Shown here: piece after piece, positions 12,134-23,855 of the stretch
Position numbering within the stretch: the stretch's first letter is position 1
Layout of the letters: each line of letters starts with the position of its first letter
DNA from: Luscinia megarhynchos
Lineage: Eukaryota; Chordata; Aves; Passeriformes; Turdidae
Direction: 5' to 3'
DNA: 64,000 bases
Assembly (NCBI GenBank): GCA_034336665.1
Contig: CM067588.1
Coordinates: 4,466,655 to 4,530,654, forward strand
The notes under the pieces: generated by a model
Database searches by the model: none
The model's input: the letters and a program-made list of their open reading frames with translations, nothing else
What the model was told of the DNA's origin: nothing
Program-made: the position numbers and the translations under genes

Positions 12134-13999
12134 ATGTGTCCGTGGGATGGACATTGGTGTGTGCACAGGATGGACATTGGTGTGTCCGTGGGGTGGACAT
12201 TGGTGTGTCCGTGGGATGGACACTGGTGTGTGCACAGGATGGACATTGGTGTGTCCGTGGGCTGGACATTGGTGTGTCCGTGGGATGGACATTGGTGTGT
12301 GCACAGGATGGACATTGGTGTGTCCGTGGGATGGACATTGGTGTGTCCGTGGGATGGACACTGGTGTGTGCACAGGATGGACATTGGTGTGTCCGTGGGG
12401 TGGACATTGGTGTGTCCGTGGGAAGGACATTGGTGTGTGCACAGGATGGACATTGGTGTGTCCGTGGGAGGGACATTGGTGTGTCCGTGGGAGGGACATT
12501 GGTGTGTCCGATGGGATGGACATTGGTGTGTCCGTGGGATGGACATTGGTGTGTGCACAGGGATGGACATTGGTGTGTCCGTGGGAGGGACATTGGTGTG
12601 TCCGTGGGATGGACATTGGTGTGTGCACAGGATGGACATTGGTGTGTCCGTGGGAGGGACATTGGTGTGTCCGTGGGATGGACATTGGTGTGTCCGTGGG
12701 ATGGACATTGGTGTGTCCGTGGGATGGACATTGGTGTGTCCGTGGGATGGACACTGGTGTGTCCGTGGGATGGACATTGGTGTGTCCGTGGGATGGACAT
12801 TGGTGTGTCCGTGGGATGGACATTGGTGTGTGCACAGGATGGACATTGGTGTGTCCGTGGGAGGGACATTGGTGTGTCCGTGGGATGGACATTGGTGTGT
12901 CCGTGGGGTGGACATTGGTGTGTCCGTGGGAGGGACATTGGTGTGTCCACAGGATGGACATTGGTGTGTCCGTGGGATGGACATTGGAGTGTCCACAGGA
13001 TGGACATTGGTGTGTCCGTGGGATGGACATGGGTGTGTCCGTGGGATGGACATTGAGTGTCCACAGGATGGACATTGGTGTGTCCGTGGGATGGACATGG
13101 GTGTGTCCGTGGGATGGACATTGGCGTGTCCGTGGGATGGACATTGGTGTGTCCGTGGGATGGACACTGGTGTGTCCGTGGGATGGACATTGGAGTGTCC
13201 ACAGGATGGACATTGGTGTGTCCGTGGGATGGACATTGGTGTGTCCGTGGGATGGACACTGGTGTGTCCGTGGGATGGACATTGGTGTGTCCGTGGGATG
13301 GACATGGTGTGTCCGTGGGATGGACATTGGCGTGTCCGTGGGATGGACATTGGTGTGTCCGTGGGATGGACATTGGTGTGCCCGTGGGATGGACATTGGT
13401 GTGTCCGTGGGAGGGACATTGGTGTGTCCGTGGGATGGACATTGGTGTGTCCGTGGGAGGGACATTGGTGTGTCCGTGGGATGGACATTGGCGTGTCCGT
13501 GGGATGGACATTGGTGTGTGCACAGGATGGACACGGGTGTGTCCGTGGGATGGACATGGGTGTGTCCACGGATGGACATTGGTGTGTCCGTGGGATGGAC
13601 ATTGGTGTGTCCACAGGATGGACATGGGTGTGTCCGTGGGATGGACATTGGTGTGTCCGTGGGATGGACATTGGTGTGCCCGTGGGATGGACATTGGTGT
13701 GTCCGTGGGAGGGACATTGGTGTGTCCGTGGGATGGACATTGGTGTGTCCGTGGGATGGACATTGGTGTGTCCGTGGGAGGGACATTGGTGTGTCCGTGG
13801 GATGGACATTAGGCGTGTCCGTGGGATGGACATTGGTGTGTGCACAGGATGGACACGGGTGTGTCCGTGGGCTGGACATTGGTGTGTCCACAGGATGGAC
13901 ATTGGTGTGTCCGTGGGATGGACATTGGTGTGTCCACAGGATGGACATGGTGTGTCCGTGGGAGGGACACTGATCTGTCCCCAGGCCGGACACTGGGAA
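12134..13999. repeat. 23-bp minisatellite (GTGGGATGGACATTG core)
   Basis: About 80 units of GTGTGTCC followed by GTGGGATGGACATTG. Variants have GTGTGCACAGGATGG, GTGGGAGGGACATTG or CCACAGG. The array is unusually homogeneous. It is open in several frames on both strands for hundreds of codons (up to about 820 including flanks), all spurious. Confidence 0.96.
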
Positions 14000-14255
14000 T
14001 TCCATCCCAGACCCTCCCAGGGAGCGATTCCCTCCCAAAATCCCGCCCATCCCAAAATCCCTCTGCAGTGGGAGCCGCTCCCTGTGCCCTGTCCCTCCGT
14101 CCCTCCATCCCCAGCCCCTCTGCAGCTCTCCCGGAGCCCCCGGAAGATGCTCTGAGGTCTCTGCCCAGTCAGCCCAGCTGCCCTTGCCACCCCCCTGCTC
14201 AGGGGCTCTTGCCAGCTGTGCTTCCATCACCTGATGTCCTCTGGGACCAGCCAGC
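14000..14255. other. Unique spacer
   Basis: Short GC-rich sequence; nothing is recognised. Confidence 0.7.
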
Positions 14256-14700
14256 AGAGCACACCTGGACAGGGGTTTGGATCTCGAAGCACACCTGGAC
14301 TCAGGTTTGGTCTGGGAGCACACCTGGACTCAAGTTTGGCTCTGGAAGCACATCTGGACTCAGGTTTGGCTCTGGGAGCACACCTGGACTCAGGTTTGGC
14401 TCTGGGAGCACACCTGGACTCAGGTTTGGCTTCTGGGGCACACCTGAGCTCAGGTTTAGGTCTGGGAGCACATCTGGACTCAGGTTTGGCTCTGGAAGAA
14501 CATCTGGACTCAGGTTTAGGTCTGAGAGCACATCTGGACTCAGGTTTAGGTCTGGGAGCACACCTGGACTCAGGTTTGGCTCTGGGACCACACCTGGACT
14601 CAGGTTTGGCTCTGGGAGCACATCTGGACTCAGGTTTAGGTCTGAGAGCACACCTGGACTCAGGTTTGGATCCTGGAGCACATCTGGACTCAGGTTTGCA
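14256..14700. repeat. 30-bp minisatellite (CACACCTGGACTCAGGTTTG)
   Basis: About 15 units. Since 30 is a multiple of three, frames through it are regular, such as SGLRFGSGST on + and NLSPDVLPEP on -. The CCTG...CAGG arms make a short inverted repeat in each unit. Confidence 0.95.
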
Positions 14701-15451
14701 TCCCTACCTCCAGCACCCACCCTGGACCTTCACCCCTCAGCCCCCAGCCCACAGCACCCCAATCCTGCATCCCCTCGCCCCCTGGGTTGCCCCTCCCCTT
14801 CCCGGCCCTTGGGGACGGCTCCTCCCTCCCCTCCTGCCCTTCCTTGCTTGGTTTGGGTTTTTTGTTTGTTTGTTTGATTTTTTCCCGGAACTCAGGCTGG
14901 TCCATCGCCATCCCTTACGGATGAGATGTGTCATTCTGTCATTCCTGACCCGGGTTCACCGCCAGCTGCCAGCGCAGCCCGTGGCCCTCATTAGTTTAAT
15001 TGCTGCTGGGGAGGCCGGGCCGTGCCAAGCGCGGGGCTCCCGGTGCTTCATCACCGCTAGCACGGGAAAAAAAAATTTAAAAAATAATTTAAAAAGGGAG
15101 AAAAGAGCTCGGTGTCACTGGAATGAAGGGCAGGTTCGCACGTCAGAGCCGGGAGCTGGGATCGGCTGTCTCAGCACTCAGCGGGGACAGGAGCTGCTGG
15201 CGTCACCGCTGATGTGCGACACAGGCAGGGAGGGAGGGAGGGAGGGACAGCGGTGCCAGAGCCGCAGCGCGGACCCTCCGCCCATCCCGGGGGTCCGGGG
15301 CGCTTTCCGCAGCTCCACGTGCCCCAAAATCCCAGATTCGGCGAGGCCGGAGGATCCCCGCGAGCTGCGCCCGGTGCCCACGTTGTCACCCTGAGTGCCA
15401 CATCCCGGCCATCCTCCCACACCTCCGGGGATGGGGATTCCAGAGCTCCCT
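14701..15451. other. Unique spacer
   Basis: C-rich at first, then TTTGTTTGTTTG near 14860 and an A/T patch at 15066-15096. A (GGGA) run lies at 15227-15245. No gene is recognised. Confidence 0.7.
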
Positions 15452-16024
15452 GTGCAGGAAAAATCCTGCAGGGAAAACCCTGCAGGAAAAATACTGCAGG
15501 GAAAATCCTGCAGGGAAAATCCTGCAGGGAAAGTCCTGCAGGGAAAATCCTGCAGGAAAAATCCTACAGGGAAAATCCTGCAGGGAAAATCCTATAGGAA
15601 AAATCCTGCAGGGAAAATCCTGCAGGGAAAATCCTGCAGGAAAATTCTACAGGGAAAATCCTGCAGGGAACAATCCTGCAGGGAAAAATCTTGCAGGGAA
15701 AATCCTGCAGGGAAAAATCCTACAGGGAAAATCCTGCAGGAAAAATCCTGCAGGGAAAATCCTGCAGGGAAAATCCTGCAGCGAAAAATCCTGCAGCGAA
15801 AAATCTTGCAGGGAAAATCCTGCAGGGAAAAATCCTGCAGGGAAAAATCCTACAGGGAAAAATCCTACAGGGAAAATCCTGCAGGAAAAATCCTGCAGGG
15901 AAAATCCTACAGAGAAAAATCCTGCAGCGAAAATCCTATAGGAAGAATCCTGCAGGAAAAATCCTGCAGGGAAAAATCCTGCAGGGAAAATCTTGCAGGG
16001 AAAATCCTGCAGGGAAAACTCCTG
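15452..16024. repeat. 14-bp minisatellite (CTGCAGGGAAAATC)
   Basis: About 40 units. Most copies contain TCCTGCAGG, whose core CCTGCAGG is palindromic, so the array is a dense run of 8-bp palindromes at 14-bp spacing. The KSCRENPAGKILQG frames are artefacts. Confidence 0.95.
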
Positions 16025-16343
16025 CCCTCAGCTCTGTGGGGGGGTGACAGTGGCTGTGTCCCAAATCTCCAGCTCCGACAGGTGTCCCCTGCCCTGGCTG
16101 CTTGCCAGTGAATTCCCATCCCTTTATTTCCATCCCTTTACTCCCATCCCTTTTTTCTCATCCCTTTCCTGGCTCTCCTTCCCTCCTGCTGCCCTGAGCT
16201 CTCTCTCTTCTCCCTCTCTCCCTGCTGTGACTCATTTCTCGCTCACCAGGAGAAATTCTCGGATTTTTAAAGAAGCCCTGGGAGGGTTTTGTACCTGCAG
16301 AGGAACCATGGAGCTTTTCTAGGCTGGATATGGGAATGGGATG
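16025..16343. other. Unique spacer
   Basis: Pyrimidine-rich sequence (CCATCCCTTT motifs, then CTCTCTCTTCTCCCTCTCTC). No gene is recognised. Confidence 0.65.
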
Positions 16344-17200
16344 AGGGATGGACGGACGACGGACGGACGGACGGATCGGACGGACGGACGGACGGACGAC
16401 TGGATTTGACGGACGGACGGACGGACGGACGGATCGGACGGACGGACGGACGGACGGATGACGGACGGACGTGACGGACGGACTTTGACGTGACGGACGG
16501 ACGGACGGACGGATCTGGACGGACGGATCGACGGACGGATCGGACGGATCGATTTGACGGACGGACGGACGACGGACGACGGACTTTGACGGACGGACGG
16601 ACGGATCGACGTGACGGACGACTTTGACGGACGGATCTGACGGACGGACGGATCTGACTTGACGGACTGACGGATTTGACGGACTGTGACGGACGGACGG
16701 ACTCGGACTTTGACGACTGACGGATCGGATGATGATCTGGACGACGACGGATTTGACGGGATCTGACGCGATTTGACGACTTGGACGTGACGGACGGACG
16801 ACGGATCGACGGACGACGGACTTTGGACGACGGACGATTTGACGGACGATGCGACGGATTTGACGGACTGACGATCTGACGATTTGACGATCTGACGACG
16901 ATTGTGACGGACGGATCTGGACGATTTGACTGACGACGACGGACGGACGGACTTGACGGACGACGACTTGATCTGGACGGATGACTGGATCTGACGGACG
17001 GACTTTGACGATCTGATCGATCGGATTTGATGGACGGATCGGACGATGACGGATTTGACGGATTTGATTTTGACGGATTGACGGGATCGACGACGGATCG
17101 ATTTGATTTGACTGACGATTTGACGATCGACGGATCGATTGACGGATCTGACGGACGGACGGACGATCGACGGACCGACTTGACTGACCCTCGACCTGAC
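16344..17200. repeat. Degenerate (GGAC)n tetranucleotide array
   Basis: It starts as clean GGACGGACGGAC and becomes increasingly irregular, with GATCTGAC, TTTGAC and single-base losses. C occurs almost only in GAC. The irregularity differs from the orderly variants of the other arrays and suggests either decay or poor sequence consensus. Confidence 0.9.
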
Positions 17201-18606
17201 CATTTAATACTTTATCTTAATTCTTAATTTAATTAATTTACCCTAATTTCCATTTCTAATTTTAATTTTAATTTCACTTAATCTAATTTTATCTTAATTT
17301 TAATTTCTGAAATTTCATCTTTAATTTTACCTTACCTTTATCTTTAATTTTAACTTTACCTTTATTTCAATTTTACCTCTAATCTAATTTAATTTTACAT
17401 TTTAATTTCACTTTACCTAATCTTTAATTTTAATCTTTAATTTTACCATAACTTTTAATTTACTAATTCTAATTCTATTTCATCTTAATCTACTTTAATT
17501 TTAATACCACCTTTTATGCTAATTTTAATCTTTAATTTTAATTTTCTAATTTTAACTAATTTAACTTTAGTTCTCTAATCTTCTAATTCAATTCATCTTA
17601 ATCTTTACCATCTTTAATTTTAATCTTGTCTTGTCTTACCACTTTACTTGCTTTACTACCTTAAATTTGCTAATTTTACTCTAATCTTTAATTCAATCTT
17701 AAAATTTTTAATCTTTCTAATCTTACATCTTAATTACTTTAATTTTGCTACCTTAAATCTTTAATCTCACTTTCAATTTTAATTTTACTTTCTAATTCTA
17801 ATTCTACTAATTTACTTAATTCATAACTTCTTAATCTACATTTTGTCTTACTGTCTACCTCAATCTTTAATCTTAATCTTTACTAATTTTAATCCTAATT
17901 TTACCTTTAATCTTAATCTACTTTAATTACTCTAATTCACTTAATTTATCTAATTCTACCTTTAACTTACCTTTAATTCACTCCTAAATCTCTTAATCTA
18001 CCTATCTCACTTAATTTTAATTTTAATTTTTAATCTTTCAATCTCTTAATTCACCTTACTCCTACTTTAATCTTACCTTAATTTTGTCTCTAATCTTAAT
18101 CTCTACCCTGATCTTTAATTCACCTCACCTTACCTACCTTTAATTCGTATCATTTTAATCTCTAATTTTAATCTCACTTTAATCTTTAATTCCCTTTAAA
18201 CACCACTAATCTTTATCTTAATTTACATTCACCTTTAATCTCTACTCTCTAATCTGTCACTTAATTTCTCTACTCTTAATTTTTAATCTTTATATTCACC
18301 TTAATTTCACATCTACTTTAATCCTTAATCTCTTAATTTCACCTTTAATCGTTTTTAATCTTAATTTACCACTTTACCTTTGATTTTATCTTTAATCTTA
18401 ATCTTTATCATAATCTTTAATTCATCTTTAATTTAATTTAATTCCACCTTTTAATTTTAATTTTATCTTTGTGTACTTACTTTAATTTATTTACTTCCAA
18501 TTTTAATTGGTTTATTTAATTTTTAATTTTACTCGTAATTTTACTTTTACTCAATTTTATTTTTAATTTTATATTTGTACTTATTTATCAATTTTATTTC
18601 ATTTTA
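17201..18606. repeat. 1.4-kb G-depleted T/A/C tract (TTTAATCTTAATTTTAC)
   Basis: Only a handful of G bases occur in about 1.4 kb. The sequence is a loose repetition of TTTAATCTTTAATTTTACC with no fixed period. There are no long open frames on either strand. It adjoins the GGAC array directly and ends where GATGGATGG-type sequence begins. Confidence 0.85.
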
Positions 18607-18812
18607 CTGATTTTATTTATGAATTTGGGATTTGCGACTATTTAATGGATGGGATGATTTGATTGACGGATTTATTTGATGGATTATGATGATTCGATGT
18701 TTTGATTTACTTTGATGAGTATTTTGGATTTGGCTGATTTATTTATTTGGATTTGGATGCATGGATGGATGGATGGATGGATGGATGGATGGATGGATGG
18801 ATCCATGGATGA
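18607..18812. repeat. GAT-rich flank and (GGAT)n microsatellite
   Basis: TTTGATGG-like sequence runs into a clean GGAT tetranucleotide run at about 18761-18801. It forms the right border of the 2.5-kb simple-sequence zone. Confidence 0.9.
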
Positions 18813-20096
18813 GGATGGAGGAGCGCCCAGCACTGGCAGGTTTGGAGCTGGCAATGGGATCCCCACTGGTGCAGGGTTGTCTCTGTGCTCAGCCTGCCTG
18901 GAGCAGGGATGGGATGTTCCAGCTGCTGCAAAGCCCCTGGGAAGCACAAGCCAAGCACTGGGATGGAAAAGGAAAATATCCCAGGCTCAGAAGGATCCCT
19001 GGAGGTTCTGAGGAGCCCCAGCCTCCCCTGGCTCCAGGGATGGAGCTCCACAAACCTGCCCCATCCATGGAAGCGTCCCAGCTTGGACAGTGAGAGGTGT
19101 CCCTGCCCCCAGGGATGAGCTTTAAGGTCCCTTCCCCCCCAAACCATTCCAGGATCCCACAAAACGCCCTTGGCTGGGCTCCCCGGCCTGCCAGGGACAC
19201 GGGGGTGCTGTCCCCGCCCCAGGTGACAATTCCTGGAGCTCATTCCCTGCTCCCCTCCCCGCAGGAGGTGAGGTGGAGCTGCCAGATCGCTCCTGGGCCT
19301 CTCTGTATCCAGAAATTTGGGAATGCCAGGCCTTGGATCCGGGATTATCCCACTGCCTGGGATCCACCACCCTTGGATGGGAATTTCTGAGGTGCCTGAG
19401 TGACCCTAAAATCACAAATCACCCCCTCCTGCCTCAGCGTGCCTTTCCCAGCCCTTATCCAGCAGCTTTTCCCGGTCAATATTTGCACTCTGCGTTTCCC
19501 GAGGAATTCTTGGTGCCTCCTCCAGGCCGGGCTCGCTGCCAGGGGGAGGGAGGGCATCACCACGGGCTCCCATCTGCACCTCCCTGAGCAAACTCCAAAC
19601 TTCCCCCGGCCCCTCGGGAGCCCGTGGGTGCGGCCACGTGCTGCTGGAGGAAAGTTTCTCCTCCGTTTTTGTGATTAATTCCATCCTCCCACCACAGCCA
19701 CCCGCAATCCCATCTATATCCACGGCTCCCCACTCCTCCTCGGCTGTAAAATATTTATAAATCCCTACATTAGGGCCATTTTTGCATTTTTTTTCCCCCC
19801 TCCCTTCTCCCCTGCTTTCCACCCGGGCTCCCCAGCTCTGCCGAGCTTCATTTCCATAAATCTCGGGGAAAGCTGTGAGGAATAATTTCAGTTTTTGCTC
19901 GGGGAATGCGCTGCTTTTTTTAATTGCACTCATCTGCAGCTCCTTGGCGATGCATTATTGATGGTTATTATTCCAATAAAGGAGCCGTTCCTGGTTTGTT
20001 TTCCCAGGGATGCGCTCAGAAATGTGTCTGGTTTTCCCAATTCCTTCTTTTCCCCCGTTTTCGGGAGAGGTCACATTTGCATCCAAGATTTTTCCA
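18813..20096. other. Unique island
   Basis: Non-repetitive. The second half has AT-rich patches, such as TGTAAAATATTTATAAATCC near 19745 and GATGCATTATTGATGG near 19948, of the kind seen in vertebrate regulatory elements. No exon is recognised. Confidence 0.6.
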
Positions 20097-20602
20097 CTCA
20101 TTTCACCCCTTTTTTGGATATTTCACCCCCCCCACACTTTTTTTTTCTGTATTTCACTCCTTTTTTTGCTATTTCACCTTTTTTTTAATTATTTTTTTAA
20201 TTTTTTATTTCACCCATTTTTTGAGTATTTCACCCATTTTCGGGGGTATTTCACTCCCCTTTTGGGTATTTCACTCCTCTTTTGGGTATTTCACCCCTTT
20301 TTTGGTATCTCACCCATTCTTTCGAGTATTTCACCCATTTTTTGAGGTTTTTTACTGCTCTTTTGGGTATTTCATCCTTTTTTGGGTATTTCACCCCTTT
20401 TTGGTATCTCACCTATTCTTTCGAATATTTCACCCTTTATTTGCGGTATTTCACCCCTTTTATTGGTGTTTCACCCCTTTTATTGGTATTTCACCCCTTT
20501 TGTGGGTATTTCACCCCTTTTATTGGTGTTTCACCCCTTTTATTGGTATTTCACCCCTTTTTGTGGGTATTTCACCCCTTTTTTGGGTATTTCACTCCTC
20601 TG
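20097..20602. repeat. ~20-bp T-rich minisatellite (GTATTTCACCCCTTTTTTGG)
   Basis: About 25 units, more homogeneous towards the right end, where TTTCACCCCTTTTATTGG alternates with GGTATTTCACCCC. The WVFHPFYWCFTPFIG frames are artefacts. Confidence 0.94.
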
Positions 20603-22665
20603 CTGGGTGTCCCCACCGCTTTTCCCTGTGGCATCAACCCCGGATGCTGTCCCTTTATTGTCACCCAGCGTCCCCCAAGCACCTGAAGGTGGGGACAGGG
20701 GGAAATCGATCCTTCTGGAAGCAGGAACGGGGAGGATCCTGGAGGACGGGAATGTTTGGATGCTCGGGGTGGTTTTGCTGGGACTCCACAGCCCCTGAGC
20801 TTTTCACCAGCGGTTTGGCCTCCAAATTTTGGATTTTTGGGGAGCATCTTGTCATCTGCTCCTCTGCTGGGCGATGGTGACAAAAATCCGGTCGGGATGG
20901 TTTGGGGTGATCCTTGTTGTCGCATCAGGGGTTTCACCCGCTGTGGATCCAGGTGGCACCGAGGGCACCTCCAGCTCTTCCAGCAGCTTTTTGCCGCATC
21001 CCTGGAGGGAAGGAAGGGCTCGGAGCAGGGCTCGGGAGCTCCCCCGCCTCCCCAGCTCGGCGGTGACGGGCACAGCGCTTTTCCCTCCCTGTCACTTCGC
21101 TCCCTCGCTTTCAGCACCGCCACCGCGCTGTCACCGCCGGCAGCGGGGACTTTCCTCGGGCCCACCAGGGTCCCCGAGCTGTTACCGCGCCGCGAACACC
21201 GAGTACGAGGTTCCTCCTCGATGTGAGGAGCGGAACGAGGTCGGAACTGGAGGGGAAAATGTTCATTTTTGATTCCCTGGGAGGGGAATGGGGGGATCCT
21301 GCGGATCTCAAATGCTGCTGGTGGGGGGACCCATGAAATTCCATCCCGGAATTCTCCCTCATCCCGCCCAGGGATGCTCGGGAAGGAGCAGCTTTGAGCT
21401 GCTTTTGGGGGGTTTAATAACAGGCCCTAAACAGATTCCGATCCGTGCTTCCAGCCGGGAAAGGGGATGGGAAGCGCTCCCAGGCACTTCGGTGACGAGT
21501 TCTGTAGGTGAGCAAACAATTCCGCCTCCTAATTAGGGCCATAAAGCAAAAATCCCTCCCAGTCCCCAAATTCCTCCTCTGGCGTTTTCGCTTCTCCCGG
21601 CAAGCCCCTTTTCCCCGCTGAAGGAGCTGCTTAATTAGGAATTAACGGAGTAATTGGGAGTAGGAATGGGCTGGCAGAGGTTCATTAGTGCCGTGATGGG
21701 TAATTAGCAGTTCTGCGGCTGCGGGGATTTTTTTTGGGGGGTCTCCAAAGGCCTCGGAGTGAGGGGAAAGCCGGAGCAGAGCAGGATGCGATGGGACCTT
21801 TTCCATCCCAAATTCCAGGTGGGAATTCCAGCCTCGAACAGGCACCCCCGGGATGAGCAGGGAGAGGGAAAAGACGGGGGATAAAGCAGGAAAAATCCCT
21901 TTTTCCCCTCGGAATTCCCGGCAGAGCCTCTGCAGGGTTTATTTATCCCCGAGCACCGCGAGTCACATCCCTGGCGCTCGCTCTCCCTAAATTTAGCCCT
22001 TGAATGGAGAGAGATTTTACAGACGCCTGACTCTGCCTTGTGCTCAAAAGTCACTCAGTGTTTCCATGAGAAACACGGCGGCTCCAATCCGTGACAAAAA
22101 AAAAAAACCAAAAAAACCAAAAAACCAAAAACCTTCCCCGAGTATTCCAGCGGCGCTGGATTTACCCCCTCCTCCCCCTCCGGGGATGAGATCAGGATCT
22201 GGCCCCGGGTTTTGATGGGTTTGTAACTTGGCTGATACAACTCGGCTGATTTAATTCATTTTTCGGGCGAAAAAACTCCACCTACAAGTTCCCAGCCTGG
22301 GAGGCATTAAAGGCAAATTAATCCAAATATTAAAGGCTGGGTTTAAAGGGAAATCATGAGGGAAGCCAGATTTTTAATTTTTTTTTTAAGGGAAGAGCTT
22401 GGTGGAGATGTTTTCTATTTTGGGGTTATTTATTTTACCTTGGTGCTGCTCGAGGCCTGGCTGGGCACTGCTCTCCTTCCCTGCCAGAAAATCATTGGGA
22501 GAAGAAAAAGGGTGGCAAAAATCGGGATTACAGCAGAGATTCCCATTGGGATTTAGCTCCTGATGGATAATTGGGGTGGTGCAGGGCACTGGGGGAGTTT
22601 GGATGATTTTCCAGGGGTTGGGATCCAGAGCAGCCTGCAACAGGCACGGGGTGCAAGGAGCAAGA
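20603..22665. other. Unique island
   Basis: Non-repetitive 2 kb. A CpG-rich patch at 21050-21245 is followed by homeodomain-type cores (CTAATTAGGGCC near 21530, CTTAATTAGGAATTAACGG near 21630, GGTAATTAGC near 21700). An A-rich (AAAAACC)n run lies at 22095-22132. No coding exon is recognised. Confidence 0.6.
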
Positions 22666-22712
22666 GAATCCCTCCAGGAATCCCTCCAGGAATCCCTCCA
22701 GGAATCCCTCCC
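22666..22712. repeat. Short 12-bp tandem repeat (GAATCCCTCCAG x4)
   Basis: Three exact copies and a fourth ending CCA instead of CAG. Confidence 0.95.
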
Positions 22713-22895
22713 ACATCCAGGGGAGAGCTCCTGCCTGGATCCCGGCTGGGAATGGGGATTTGATTCCTGCAGCCACGGCCAGAGCCATGGAAAAAGGGAA
22801 TTAATAATCCAGGATTCCAGGAGGACAAAGGCACAGCCCAGCCCTGCAGGGACTCCTGGTGGGATCCAGAATTTCCCTCAGGGCTCCTGACAAGA

Positions 22896-23855
22896 GCAAA
22901 TCCAGCCTGTCCTCATTGTCACCCCAAAATCAATGGGTGTCCCCATTGTCATCCCAAAAATCAGTCTGTCCCCAAAACCACCCCAAATCCAGCCTGTCCC
23001 CAAAACCACCCCAAATCCACCCTGTCCCCAAAACCACCCCAAATCCAGCCTGTCCTTGTTGTCACCCCAAAAATCAGGCTGTCCCCATGGCCACCACAAA
23101 ATCCAGTCTGTCCCCATTGTCACCCCCAAAAAATCAGTTTGTCCCTCACTGCCACCCCCAAAACCAGCCTGTCCTCACTGCCACCCCAAACCCAGCTTGT
23201 CCCCTTGTCACCCCAAACCTGCCCCCACTGACATCCCAAATCCAGCCTGTCACCATTGTCACCCCAAAAATCAGGCTGTCCCCATTGCCACCCCAAATTC
23301 AGCTTGTCCCCAAAACCACCCCAAATCCAGCCTGTCCCTAAAACTACCCCAAATCCAGCCTGTCACCATTGTCACTGCAAAAACAGCTTGTCCCCATTGT
23401 CACCCCAAAAATCAGTTTGTCCCCACTGTCACCCCAAACCAGCCTGTCCCCACTGTGACCCCAAAACCAGCCTGTCCCCACTGTGACCCCAAAACCAGCC
23501 TGTCCCCATTGTCACCACAAAAACAGCTTGTCCCCATTGCTGCCCCAAAAATCAGCCATTCCCCATTGTCACCCCAAAAATCAGCCTGTCCCCATTGCCA
23601 CCCCAAACAAGCCTGTCCCCACTGCCACCCCAAATCCAGCCTGTCCCCATTGCCACCACAAATCCAGCCTGTCCCCGCTGTGACCCCAAAATCAGCCTGT
23701 CCCCACTGTGACACCAAACCAGCCTGTCCCCGCTGTGACCCCAAAATCAGCCTGTCCCCATTGCCACCCCAAACCCAGCCTGTCCTCACTGTGACCCCAA
23801 AATCAGCCTGTCCCCATTGCCACCCCAAAAACCAGCCTGTCCCACTGCCACCCCG
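22896..23855. repeat. ~28-bp minisatellite, family A copy 2 (CCAGCCTGTCCCCATTG)
   Basis: About 34 units of the same family as 5853-6526 and in the same orientation. It has an added variant, CCTGTCCCCAAAACCACCCC, at its left end. Variant clustering shows the left block expanded separately from the rest. Confidence 0.94.

Noticed and set aside
11849..14323. Minus-strand frame of more than 800 codons
   Set aside because: It is translation of the 23-bp minisatellite, and the + strand is equally open over the same DNA.
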